Shown: positions 18,701 through 25,963 of the stretch, piece by piece
Layout of the letters: each line of letters begins with the position of its first letter
Numbering within the stretch: the stretch's first letter is position 1
Assembly: GCF_016429005.1 (NCBI RefSeq)
Contig: NZ_JAELTV010000014.1
Location: forward strand, 1 to 41,594
Length of the DNA stretch: 41,594 nt
Reading direction: 5' to 3'
From: Pedobacter sp. ASV19
Lineage (GTDB): Bacteria; Bacteroidota; Bacteroidia; Sphingobacteriales; Sphingobacteriaceae
Notes under the pieces: generated by a model
The model's database searches: none
What the model was told of the DNA's origin: nothing
The model's input: only the letters and a program-made list of their open reading frames with translations
Translations under genes and position numbers: made by a program

Positions 18701-19185
18701 TTTCCGTTCGCGTCGGTTGTCGTTGCTTTTGAAGTCCCCTGCACCTTTACCGATACTCCAGGCATGGTCATTCCAGTAGAGTCTTTAACCACACCTTTAA
18801 GGATCCTGTCTGCCTTTTTAGGTGGTTCCGGAAGGCTTCTAAGTAAAATATAATCGCCTTTCTCTGTATAGATCAGGCCCAGTTTTTTAAGAACAGAAGC
18901 TACTTTCTCATTTTTCGAAAAATCACTTTCTGCTTTGTGCCCGGCAAGCAAGTCTGGATTGTACACAAAATGAAGGCCGGTTGCACTTTCAATCTCTTTG
19001 ATCAGGGAAATGGCAGACCGGTCTTTGGCTGCCTTCAGGCTCACCGTACTTTTTTCCATTTTTTGTGCCATGGAAGGAGAGGCCAGAAGCGCCCCGCAGA
19101 AGGTACACAGGATAGAAAAAGTTAATAAGGAGTATTTCATGGCTTTATAAAGAGCTGGTAACCTCTTCTTTGAGGATTTTTTCAT
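15790..19185 (-). CDS. SusC/RagA-family TonB-linked outer membrane receptor with STN domain (leftward locus)
   Basis: A 1131-residue TonB-dependent receptor. Its signal sequence spans about residues 17-41 (ending in SMAQ), followed by an STN-type domain (residues 48-118, AISLIKEIESATGLHFVYNP), a carboxypeptidase-like domain (LKGVVKDSTGMTMPGVSVKV), the motif SEVVVVGYGTQKKATLSGAV, a plug with SISVLKDGAAAIYGARASGG, and a large barrel ending TFLLGLSVNL. A calcium-loop-like DLDDSGSIDGKD occurs near the C-terminal third. The STN domain and the FecR/sigma pair just upstream show a receptor that also signals. Given the enzyme at the end of the operon, I infer that it imports a phosphorylated compound, but sequence alone does not prove this. 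Confidence 0.96.
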   Translation of the reverse strand: MKKSSKKRLPALYKAMKYSLLTFSILCTFCGALLASPSMAQKMEKSTVSLKAAKDRSAISLIKEIESATGLHFVYNPDLLAGHKAESDFSKNEKVASVLKKLGLIYTEKGDYILLRSLPEPPKKADRILKGVVKDSTGMTMPGVSVKVQGTSKATTTDANGKFSISAPDDAILVFSMVGYKTKQVKFAGSDDITVILQEDKSLLSEVVVVGYGTQKKATLSGAVSTVSLDQLNSRSVNSVGEVLAGKAPGVIVTNEGGDPTSGPRINIRGSGGINGESPLYVVDGSIVTGAPITRADGTTGYGAPVINPNDIESISVLKDGAAAIYGARASGGVILITTKRGKSGKMQITFDGKYGTQSAWKKLQPLNAAQRAMVAATAAKNGGTAILPAFDPAKYPDGQITRTNWMDEVFRTGSTQDYNLGISGGTEKSNIFLSFNYRKAEGIVLNTNAKRYNFRINSDHQLTSWLKVGENLSFSSTNGQGANTSSDYTGALLSAIYYPTNGTPYNPDGSFAGLPGGQYAGDYGDIVNPVADLMRLDVNKPENTLVVNPYAVVNLAKGLTFRSNLSVTKGFYNSTIFTPKRPEVGKPVLINSLEEKQRTFNDVLAEQVLSYKTDINLHHLDFTGGYSFQKRKYKGFSVIGHGFDDESPSKRYLVNATVFEPAVSDLYSDALSSLFLRANYNYSDKYLLSLIGRHDGSSLIPNPDNRYQYYYSASAGWVLTKENFLAESTWLSELKIRGSYGLLGNLGSLQQTDVSPLLQSTIAYFGQVPAVQNGYVSTVLANPNLTWAKSKQTNIGLDLGILKNSLTLTADYFIKNTSDMILTRPLSGTSGLNSQTINAGVVQDKGIELGLTYNSQKNREFTYSINATLTKLKNKVIELAPGLTSITPSTNFRNEVAPLYITDGQPLYSYYVLKTQGIFQTQAEVDNYKNSKGVKIQPNAKPGDFKFADLDDSGSIDGKDRYFAGSAYPNFTYGLSFNANYKNFDLNIFAQGVYGNKLFNAVKRTTYSASGPSYNKLVGILDAWSPENPNGKVPIISTSDANGNFNASDFYVESGSYLRLRNITLGYTLPKSLSNKLRTGSVRIYATSNNLFTITKYSGFDPEIGMDNNGLDVGRYPQARTFLLGLSVNL

Positions 19186-19263
19186 ATTTTTATTTGTTTT
19201 ATAACATTAAATCGTGTTTTAAAATAAGCTGGGCGGTTCAATTGGCGTTAGAAGCCCGGCTCC

Positions 19264-19297
19264 AAAAATTACCGGTGCTGATCTGATCAGTACCGGT
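19264..19297 (-). terminator. Hairpin with T run between fecR and susC (leftward locus)
   Basis: On the minus strand, ACCGGTACTGAT and ATCAGCACCGGT pair around a three-base loop with one mismatch (19271-19297), followed by AATTTTT. It looks like an attenuator or partial terminator that separates regulator genes from receptor genes. The matching position in the rightward locus also holds a hairpin. Confidence 0.65.
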
Positions 19298-19319
19298 TTA
19301 TGCAATTTCTTCTATACAC

Positions 19320-20279
19320 TCATTTTTTATACACATTAAAGGTTTTATGATCGTCTGATTGGTTAAATTTTAGGTGGTGAAGGATGCATAGGATATCCAA
19401 AATCTCTTCCGGCTTTTGCCTGGTGTTAAAAGAAGCTGTACATTTTTTGTTACCCAGCACCGGATTGTCGAGATCAATCTGAATACTGTAAGCATAAGCG
19501 AGTTTTTCGAATACCTTTTTTAAAGGTGTCCCTTCAAAAACAAGGTTAATATAAACTGGCTGAGGCGTGTAACTGATTGCAGCAAGCTGTCTCTTTTTAT
19601 CATAGGCGATCTGCTGGCCTTTAACCAGGGTACCGAATACCTGGTGCGAATTTCCTACAGCAACTTTTCCTGTTGCGACTGAAACTTCAATTTTTGGGCT
19701 CAAATGATAGGATTTGATTCGAAAGGAGGTTCCCAGAACCTTGGTGTAGATGCCTTCTGAAGTCTGAACGGTAAAGGGCCGCTTTTCCTCATGGGAAATT
19801 TTAAAGAAAGCTTCCCCTTCAGCCAGTTTTACCAGGCGGATGTTCGATTTAAACTTTGCCGGATAGATCAACCGGGAGGAGGGGTTTAGCGTAATTTGAG
19901 AACCATCAGGCAGAACCAGGTCCTTTTTTTCACCGGCCAGGGTGGCAACGGTAACCAGTTTTTCAGGAAGAACCTGTGGTCTGGAAAAATGCCAGAAGGC
20001 CAGCTCTGCTCCACAAACAACAACAAGCACCGCTGCTGTGCGGAGTACAAATTGCAGCGCAGGAAGTCTTCTGCGAATTGTTTTTGTTTCTTTAATCATT
20101 TCCTCCTGAATCCGGGCCGATATCCTGGCGTGGATCTTTTCTTTGGCGAAGAGATTTATTTGTACCGGATGTTTATCGTATTCCGCATACCATTTTTCCA
20201 CCTGATTGCGCTCAGTTGGAGTTGCAGTGTGATCCGTATATTTTTGGAGCAGTATTCTGGCCCTTTCTTCTTTTGTCAT
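19320..20279 (-). CDS. FecR family anti-sigma factor (leftward locus)
   Basis: A 319-residue single-span inner-membrane anti-sigma factor. It has a short cytoplasmic region (residues 1-70), a membrane span (AAVLVVVCGAELAFWHF, about 84-103), a FecR periplasmic domain (KKDLVLPDGSQITLNPSSRL through VSVATGKVAVG) and a C-terminal DUF4974-type domain (LVFEGTPLKKVFEKLAYAY) that should contact the receptor's STN domain. It starts 57 bases after the sigma gene and precedes susC, the standard order. It is about 80 residues shorter than the FecR of the rightward locus, mostly in the region between the membrane span and the FecR domain. Confidence 0.94.
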   Translation of the reverse strand: MTKEERARILLQKYTDHTATPTERNQVEKWYAEYDKHPVQINLFAKEKIHARISARIQEEMIKETKTIRRRLPALQFVLRTAAVLVVVCGAELAFWHFSRPQVLPEKLVTVATLAGEKKDLVLPDGSQITLNPSSRLIYPAKFKSNIRLVKLAEGEAFFKISHEEKRPFTVQTSEGIYTKVLGTSFRIKSYHLSPKIEVSVATGKVAVGNSHQVFGTLVKGQQIAYDKKRQLAAISYTPQPVYINLVFEGTPLKKVFEKLAYAYSIQIDLDNPVLGNKKCTASFNTRQKPEEILDILCILHHLKFNQSDDHKTFNVYKK

Positions 20280-20336
20280 CTATATACATGTCAGTTCAAA
20301 AAAAGAATGGTACTAGCCAATGCCGTTAAGCTTGGG

Positions 20337-20891
20337 TTAAGTTTGTGTTAACAGAATCAGGATGGTTAAAATCAGCAGATAAGACAATTTTTTCTTTACG
20401 ACTTTCAATGCTGCAGAAATTTGATTTTTAACGGTTTGAGCAGACAGGTTCAACTCCATAGAAATTTCTTGTATGGTTTTTTCCTGTTTCCTGCTCATAG
20501 AAAATATAAGGCGCATTTTATCAGGTAGTTCCAGCATGGCGTCATCAATTTCTTTATGAAGATCCTTTAACAGGAGCTGGCTTTCCGCCGAAGCAGCGTT
20601 TTGTTCTCCAACCAGCATCGTCAGATCATCCTGATGTTTTTCTTTAACAATCGCCGATTTAAAATAATTGATCACTTTATATTTTACAGCGCCCTGAAGA
20701 TAAGCCCCCAGGCTTCCCCCAATAACCAAACGGTCCCTGTTTTCCCAAAGGGAGATGAAAATTTCCTGTGTAATATCTTGGGCGACCCCTTCATCACGTA
20801 CCCTTTTGTAGGCGCTGTCTAAAACAACCTCCCAATAATCGCGGTAAATGTTTTCCATAGCGAGCCGGTCTCCTTGTTTTAAGGAAGTCAC
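20337..20891 (-). CDS. ECF-type RNA polymerase sigma factor (leftward locus)
   Basis: A 184-residue ECF sigma-70 factor. Region 2 is seen at residues 12-65 (AMENIYRDYWEVVLDSAYKR, QDITQEIFISLWENRDRL). Region 4 is at about 117-165 (LPDKMRLIFSMSRKQEKTI, then a helix-turn-helix LSAQTVKNQISAALK). The tail LSYLLILTILILLTQT is strongly hydrophobic, like the tail of the other sigma factor here. The listed start is a GTG at 20891; the frame is open for about 20 more codons upstream without an ATG, so the true start may lie slightly further out. It heads the sigma-FecR-SusC-SusD-phosphatase locus and is divergent from the riboswitch-controlled gene. Confidence 0.92.
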   Translation of the reverse strand: MTSLKQGDRLAMENIYRDYWEVVLDSAYKRVRDEGVAQDITQEIFISLWENRDRLVIGGSLGAYLQGAVKYKVINYFKSAIVKEKHQDDLTMLVGEQNAASAESQLLLKDLHKEIDDAMLELPDKMRLIFSMSRKQEKTIQEISMELNLSAQTVKNQISAALKVVKKKLSYLLILTILILLTQT

Positions 20892-21054
20892 CAGGTCGGG
20901 GATAGAAAGGGTAGCTGTTGTTTCGATGTTAAAATTTTTAACAAATCTACAGCGGCAATATTCCCTTAATGTTAAGAAATCCTTAAAGTGGATACGAACA
21001 AAAGAGGTAAAAAAATATTTTCATAAAAAGTATACTTAATTAGTAGACTATTGT

Positions 21055-21062
21055 TATCTTTG
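21055..21062 (+). promoter_or_regulatory. Probable -7 promoter box ahead of the SAM riboswitch
   Basis: TATCTTTG matches the Bacteroidota -7 consensus TAnnTTTG exactly and lies 29 bases before the riboswitch aptamer. No clear -33 TTG is seen at the expected distance. The transcript would start near 21069. Confidence 0.5.
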
Positions 21063-21090
21063 TTTTAAGAATTCGTTCTTAAACGTATTT

Positions 21091-21219
21091 ACTTATCCAG
21101 AAAGACTGAGGGAAAGGCCCTGTGACGTCTTAGCAACCTGTTATCGTATAAGGTGCTAACTCCTTCCGCGTATTGCGGAAAGATAAGATTGATGATTCCA
21201 TCTGAATTTCTGAATAAGT
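21091..21219 (+). promoter_or_regulatory. SAM-I (S-box) riboswitch
   Basis: The aptamer (21092-21187) has the S-box hallmarks: P1 formed by CTTATC and GATAAG, the conserved GACTGAGGGAAAGGCCCTGTGA block, CTTAGCAACC, then AAGGTGCTAACTCC and a variable CCGCgtattGCGG hairpin. It should bind S-adenosylmethionine and lower expression of the gene 60 bases on. The 5' P1 strand can instead pair with 21207-21219: ACTTATCCAGAAA with TTTCTGAATAAGT, 12 of 13 positions. That gives two mutually exclusive folds. There is no T run for a terminator, so control of translation is more likely. Confidence 0.93.
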
Positions 21220-21247
21220 AGCTTTTATCAAATTTTAAATTAAAAAG

Positions 21248-22411
21248 ATGAAGATTTACTTAGACAATGCCGCCACAACACCATTAAGCAGAGAAGTTTT
21301 TCAAGCAATGGAACCCTATCTTTTCGAGAGTTTTGGAAATCCTTCTTCCGCCCATCAGCATGGCAAAGCTGCCAGAACAGCCATTGAACAATCCAGAGGT
21401 ATTATTGCTGACCTGCTGGAAGCGACCCCGGACCAGATCGTATTTACCTCGGGCGGAACTGAAGCCGATAATACTGCAATTGTTTCAGCAATCCGGGCCA
21501 ACGGGATCCGGCTGGCCATTACTACGCCCTTTGAACATCATGCAGTTTTGAACACCTTGAGGAGCTTGCAGCGTGACGGGGAAATCAGACTGGTCTATTT
21601 AAAACATGATGAAAAAGGAAATTTGTCACTTTCTCACCTGGACCAGCTCTTGTCTACTCATGAAAAAGCTTTTGTTTCTGTAATGCATGGAAACAACGAA
21701 ATTGGAAATCTGAATGATATCCATGAAATCGGAGAAGTCTGTAAAAGCTACGGCGCAATATTTCACACAGATACTGTTCAGACCATGGGGCAGTACAGGT
21801 ACAATACCTCAAAATTAAATACAGATTTTTTAGTTGGTTCTGCTCATAAATTTCATGGTCCAAAGGGAATCGGCTTCTTATATAAACGTACTTTAGCACC
21901 ATTGCAGCCCTTGATCAACGGAGGGTCTCAGGAAAAAGGACAACGTAGCGGTACTGAAAATGTGACTGGTATTGTAGGTCTGGCCAAAGCCCTGGAACTG
22001 GCTTACAGGAATTCATCAGTTTATCAACCGCACATTCGTCATCTTAAAGAAAAAATGATTTACAATCTGATCAGTAAAATCCCGGGAATTAAATTTAACG
22101 GTAACTCTGCTGTAGATCAACTGAGTCTGGCTACCGTATTGAGTGTATCTCTTCCGGCTCCTGCGGGCGGGCAGTCTCCATTGGTTTATCTGGACCAAAA
22201 TAACATTTGTGCTTCTGGCGGAAGCGCCTGCAGCAGCCATTCTACTGCAGGATCTCATGTACTCAGCGCTTTAGGCGGTGATTTTGACCGTACAACCATT
22301 CGCTTTTCCTTTAGCCGCTACAATACCGAAGAAGAAATTGACTATGTGGTAGATAAGCTGGCTAGCTTATACGTAAAAGAAACCCTCAGGGAAATGAGTA
22401 CTGTTTGCTAG
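21248..22411 (+). CDS. Cysteine desulfurase (NifS/IscS-like class V aminotransferase)
   Basis: A 387-residue pyridoxal-phosphate enzyme that takes sulfur from cysteine, leaving alanine and an enzyme persulfide. The N terminus YLDNAATTPL and SGGTEADN are class V aminotransferase motifs. The PLP lysine is Lys201 in GSAHKFHGPKG, and the persulfide cysteine is Cys328 in CASGGSACSSHS, so both catalytic residues are present. It stands alone, not beside iscU or suf genes, and is led by a SAM-I riboswitch. That suggests it serves methionine/SAM-linked sulfur metabolism or thio-modification rather than general Fe-S assembly; this is inference. A long inverted repeat follows. Confidence 0.93.
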   Translation: MKIYLDNAATTPLSREVFQAMEPYLFESFGNPSSAHQHGKAARTAIEQSRGIIADLLEATPDQIVFTSGGTEADNTAIVSAIRANGIRLAITTPFEHHAVLNTLRSLQRDGEIRLVYLKHDEKGNLSLSHLDQLLSTHEKAFVSVMHGNNEIGNLNDIHEIGEVCKSYGAIFHTDTVQTMGQYRYNTSKLNTDFLVGSAHKFHGPKGIGFLYKRTLAPLQPLINGGSQEKGQRSGTENVTGIVGLAKALELAYRNSSVYQPHIRHLKEKMIYNLISKIPGIKFNGNSAVDQLSLATVLSVSLPAPAGGQSPLVYLDQNNICASGGSACSSHSTAGSHVLSALGGDFDRTTIRFSFSRYNTEEEIDYVVDKLASLYVKETLREMSTVC

Positions 22412-22425
22412 GTGGCTGAATAATC

Positions 22426-22542
22426 GTTCAATATGACTGCGGTGTACCTACAAAATGAGTGCGGCATGAGTGCGCCTTTTAATTAAAAAAAGGCGCACTC
22501 ATGCCGCACTCACTGCGCACTCATGGCGCAGTCATACTGAAC
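22426..22542. repeat. Long nested inverted repeat built from an 11-bp unit
   Basis: The inner arms TGAGTGCGGCATGAG... (22456-22480) and their complement (22488-22512) form a perfect 25-bp stem with a 7-base loop. Outer arms 22426-22441 and 22527-22542 pair at 15 of 16 positions. The right half reads as four 11-bp units of the type GCGCACTCATG (near 22493, 22504, 22515, 22526). It lies between the convergent desulfurase and membrane-protein genes and could end transcription on both strands. Its repeat structure suggests a mobile or amplified intergenic element rather than a simple terminator. Confidence 0.9.
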
Positions 22543-22567
22543 TTAGGCAGCTAATGGTATCAAGGAT

Positions 22568-23182
22568 TTAGAATTTATAACCAAAGCCAACAGAAAACAC
22601 CTGATTTTTATACTCCGGGGTTTGAGTGCTGCCGTTTTGATTGTTCTTTTGGAAATCCAGGGCATAACGGCCATGTATATCCACATTGCTGTTGATGTCA
22701 TAGCGGAAACCGATAACACCGCCGAACAGGCTTTTTTTGAAACGATCGGTATCATCTTCAACAATTTTCTCTTCTGCCGAACCAAAACCATTTTGAAATT
22801 TGTTTTTGGTAGACAGCAAAAAAGAGACTTCCGGACCTACAACCAAATGCAAAGGGCTTGATCCAAGCTTAATGGTTGCCAGAACAGGAATGTCAATAAA
22901 ATTGGTTGTCTGTGTAAATTCGCCAACATCAGAGGTGAGCTTATAGCCTTTTTGAGAATATAAGAGCTCCGGTGTAATCGCCAGACCCTCTATCAGATTA
23001 ACATCCAACGTTAAACCGGCATTAAAGCCAGGGTTTATTTTGGTGCTGAAATTATTGTTCCCATTATCTTTGATGATGTTAGGAAGATTAAGTCCGGCTT
23101 TAATACCGATTCTTATTGGACTTTGAGCGTGTACAGCACCTGCAAAGAACAGGCTTGCTGCCAGAAAAATGAGCTTCTTCAT
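22568..23182 (-). CDS. Outer membrane beta-barrel (porin-like, PorT-type) protein
   Basis: A 204-residue protein with a signal peptide (MKKLIFLAASLFFAGAVHAQ) and a single OMP_b-brl-type domain. Alternating strands such as GIKAGLNLPNI, AITPELLYSQKGYKL, FIDIPVLATIKLG and a C-terminal VFSVGFGYKF ending in phenylalanine are typical of an 8-stranded barrel. The family is common in Bacteroidota, with mostly unknown roles. It is a single gene, convergent with the cysteine desulfurase across the long inverted repeat. Confidence 0.9.
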   Translation of the reverse strand: MKKLIFLAASLFFAGAVHAQSPIRIGIKAGLNLPNIIKDNGNNNFSTKINPGFNAGLTLDVNLIEGLAITPELLYSQKGYKLTSDVGEFTQTTNFIDIPVLATIKLGSSPLHLVVGPEVSFLLSTKNKFQNGFGSAEEKIVEDDTDRFKKSLFGGVIGFRYDINSNVDIHGRYALDFQKNNQNGSTQTPEYKNQVFSVGFGYKF

Positions 23183-23538
23183 GGTAAGGGATTTTTAGGA
23201 TTCTTATTATGTTCATTTATTTGTTGGGTATTGAAGTGAAATAAATGTGCCAGTAAATCGAAGGCTTTAATGTCAAAAAAAGAATAATCCCCTTTGTAAG
23301 GGCTGTTATCCCTTTTTTACAGGGTGGATAAAAAAAATGAAGCTTACCTAGAACTGTGTGGAAGGCTTCTGAAAAACTGTATCAATTTTGATACATAAAA
23401 ATACTGGTCCGAAAAATAAATTAAACTTTTTTGCCCGCGAACTGTCTCATAGATAGTGATCAGTTCTCGAAAAGGACAAAGGTTAGTCATCCCGGTAGAA
23501 ATGATTGCAATATGTAATTATAGAAAGGATTAAAAAAT
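23183..23538. other. Intergenic region with an operator-like palindrome and a hairpin
   Basis: No protein or RNA gene is visible. A possible hairpin lies at about 23290-23330 (CCCCTTTGTAA against TTACAGGGTGG with an inner GGG/CCC). A perfect 8-bp inverted repeat with a 2-base spacer, TGTATCAATTTTGATACA, lies at 23378-23395 and looks like a binding site for a dimeric regulator. No clear TAnnTTTG promoter was found for either flanking gene. Confidence 0.5.
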
Positions 23539-24123
23539 ATGAAAAGACTAATTTTTATGCTGTTCACCATAAGTATAATGGCCTCAGCATGTTCTTCTTA
23601 CAACTATTATGCAGTAAGTAACAAACCACTCAGTACCCAGCATTATAAGACGTATGCCTGGATACCTGAGGGGTATTCCAAATCGTCCAGTTTTTATAAC
23701 AATGATGTGGCAACAGACAGGATTGTTGATGCAGCGAGTAAAGAGTTAGAGAAAAAAGGTTTGGTACTTGACAACCAGAAACCCGATATACTTGTTAGAT
23801 ATACAGCGGTGGTCAATAAAGAAACCCGGGAATATAATGATCCTGTATATTACAATCCTCCTGCAAGGTTAAGTCCAAGGATTGCCTATTACCGGGGAAG
23901 AGCATACAGATATTTTTCTTATTATGACCCTATGCCAATATATGTAGGCAGTGAGGCGAGAAGGGAAACCGTAAAAGCAGGAAGTATTATGATTGATCTG
24001 ATTGATAGAAAAACCAAGAAAGTAATCTGGAGAGGCTGGGCAGAAGGTGATCTGGATAATCCTCAAAAAGCAGTGGACGATATTCCGCAGGTCGTAACCA
24101 ATATATTTAAAAAACTGCCTTAA
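23539..24123 (+). CDS. DUF4136 domain-containing lipoprotein
   Basis: A 194-residue lipoprotein with the lipobox IMASAC (cysteine at residue 18). The rest is a DUF4136 domain: HYKTYAWIPEGYS early, an unstructured tyrosine- and proline-rich middle (RIAYYRGRAYRYFSYYDP), and the typical C-terminal GSIMIDLIDRKTKKVIWRGW. DUF4136 proteins are periplasmic or outer-membrane lipoproteins of unknown function. A good terminator follows. The gene has a 355-base upstream region with a palindromic site that may control it. Confidence 0.92.
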   Translation: MKRLIFMLFTISIMASACSSYNYYAVSNKPLSTQHYKTYAWIPEGYSKSSSFYNNDVATDRIVDAASKELEKKGLVLDNQKPDILVRYTAVVNKETREYNDPVYYNPPARLSPRIAYYRGRAYRYFSYYDPMPIYVGSEARRETVKAGSIMIDLIDRKTKKVIWRGWAEGDLDNPQKAVDDIPQVVTNIFKKLP

Positions 24124-24142
24124 TGATGAGTTGAATAAAAAG

Positions 24143-24175
24143 TCCTGAATCAGTTGAACCGGTTCAGGATTTTTT
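24143..24175 (+). terminator. Terminator after the DUF4136 gene
   Basis: TCCTGAA (24143-24149) pairs with TTCAGGA (24163-24169) around a 13-base loop, followed by a T run. Confidence 0.8.
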
Positions 24176-24251
24176 ATGGCTTTATTTTTTCGAAAGTCGG
24201 CGGTGTTCTATTTTGTGTTTATCTTTGGGCTCCTAACCATTCGTTAAAATA

Positions 24252-25958
24252 ATGAAGTTTAAGCATTTTTCGGTCTGGGCATTTGTTGCCCTCACTTCCA
24301 TAACTACAGTTAATGCCCAAAAAAAGTCGTATATAGAAACACTTTCCGAGCCCAATCAATGGGTAGATTCTGTTTTTAATAAATTGAGCAGGCGTCAGAA
24401 GATTGCACAAATGTTCTTTGTCAGGGCCTTAACCAATTCTACAAAGGCCTATGAAGATTCGATTGGAAATGTAATTAAGAAAGAACGGATAGGGGGCCTG
24501 GTGTTTTTCCAGGGAGGCCCGGGCAGGCAGGTAATCCTCACCAATAAATACCAGGAACTGGCACGTGTACCCTTATTGGTTACCTCTGATGGAGAATGGG
24601 GTTTGGGCATGCGCCTGGACAGTACCATTTCTTATCCGTACCAAATGGCCCTGGGGGCAGTTCAAAATAAAGAACTGATCTATAAAATGGGAATAGAGGT
24701 TGCAAAAGATTACCGGAGAGTGGGGATGCATATGAACCTGGCGCCCGATGTTGATGTGAACAATAACGCAAAGAATCCGGTCATCAATTACCGTTCTTTT
24801 GGCGAAAATAAATATAACGTGGCCACTTCTGGTGCGGCTTATATGAAGGGAATGCAGGATGGTGGTCTGATGGTGAGTCTGAAACATTTTCCAGGGCATG
24901 GGGATACGGATGTGGATTCTCATTTTGATCTTCCCCAGCTGAATTTTACTAAAGCCCGCCTGGACAGTCTGGAGATCTATCCTTTCCGGGAACTGATCCG
25001 CCAAAATGCCTCCGGTGTAATGATTGCCCATATGAATATTCCTGCATTGGACAATACCCCGCATATGCCTTCTACCTTGTCAAGGCCTATTGTAACCGGG
25101 ATCTTAAAGGAAGAACTTGGTTTCAAAGGGATCATTATTTCTGATGCGATGGAGATGAAGGGCGTGGTGAAATATTTTAAAGATGGAGAGGCTGATGTGA
25201 TGGCAGTTATTGCGGGTAATGATATCCTGGAACTTTCGGAGAATAGCGACAGGGCCATTAAACTGGTTCGGAAAGCCGTACGTTCGGGCAGGATCAGCAT
25301 GGAGCGGATTGACGAAAGTGTGAAAAAGATCCTGATGGCCAAATATTGGGCGGGTTTGAATAAGAAGGATAGTCTCGACGAACATCATGTACTTGCCGAT
25401 GTGAATCGTCCGGAGAGCCTGGCGCTGCGTCAGGAACTGGCCAATGCTGCTATGACTTTGCTGAAGGGACGAGAAGTGCTTCCTCAGCTTGATAAAGAAA
25501 AAAGAACCGTAATTATCAGTGTTGGGACACCTGAGGTGACCGTATTCCAAAAGGAACTGGGAACTTATTATCAGAATGCTGTTTTTTATACTTTAGACAA
25601 GAATGCAAACGCCAACCAGATTGCAGTTGTTGCGAGAGAGCTTGGTGGGTTTGACCAGGTGATTATCGGCATTCACGATACCCGTATCCGTCCGGGAAAT
25701 GGAATGGTGCTGAGTGCAGATCTGAAAATGTTCCTGAAAGACCAGAGTCAGAAAAATGCCTGCTTTGCCGTTTTCGCCAACCCTTATAACCTGTCTCAAT
25801 GGAATGGGTTGGAGAATAGTAAATTCTTACTGGTGGCTTATCAGAAAGAAGATTTTATGCAAAAGGCGGCGGCATCCGTATTTAAAAATGAAGTTAACCC
25901 CAGCGGAAGGTTGCCGGTTACGGTCAACACGTTCTTTAAATACGGAGACGGCCGGTAA
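24252..25958 (+). CDS. Glycoside hydrolase family 3 protein (NagZ-like, exported)
   Basis: A 568-residue GH3 enzyme, likely a beta-N-acetylhexosaminidase. It has a signal peptide (ends near TTVNAQ, residue 23). The TIM barrel carries the NagZ signature KHFPGHGDTDVDSH at residues 211-224, with the Asp222-His224 acid/base dyad, and the nucleophile Asp298 in IISDAMEMKGV. A C-terminal GH3_C-type domain follows (about residues 400-560). Many Bacteroidota homologues carry an extra C-terminal serine-hydrolase domain of around 400 residues; it is absent here. An exported NagZ-like enzyme would act on peptidoglycan fragments in the periplasm. The gene ends 5 bases before the convergent thioredoxin-like gene, with its terminator inside that gene. 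Confidence 0.92.
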   Translation: MKFKHFSVWAFVALTSITTVNAQKKSYIETLSEPNQWVDSVFNKLSRRQKIAQMFFVRALTNSTKAYEDSIGNVIKKERIGGLVFFQGGPGRQVILTNKYQELARVPLLVTSDGEWGLGMRLDSTISYPYQMALGAVQNKELIYKMGIEVAKDYRRVGMHMNLAPDVDVNNNAKNPVINYRSFGENKYNVATSGAAYMKGMQDGGLMVSLKHFPGHGDTDVDSHFDLPQLNFTKARLDSLEIYPFRELIRQNASGVMIAHMNIPALDNTPHMPSTLSRPIVTGILKEELGFKGIIISDAMEMKGVVKYFKDGEADVMAVIAGNDILELSENSDRAIKLVRKAVRSGRISMERIDESVKKILMAKYWAGLNKKDSLDEHHVLADVNRPESLALRQELANAAMTLLKGREVLPQLDKEKRTVIISVGTPEVTVFQKELGTYYQNAVFYTLDKNANANQIAVVARELGGFDQVIIGIHDTRIRPGNGMVLSADLKMFLKDQSQKNACFAVFANPYNLSQWNGLENSKFLLVAYQKEDFMQKAAASVFKNEVNPSGRLPVTVNTFFKYGDGR

Positions 25959-25963
25959 TTAAT

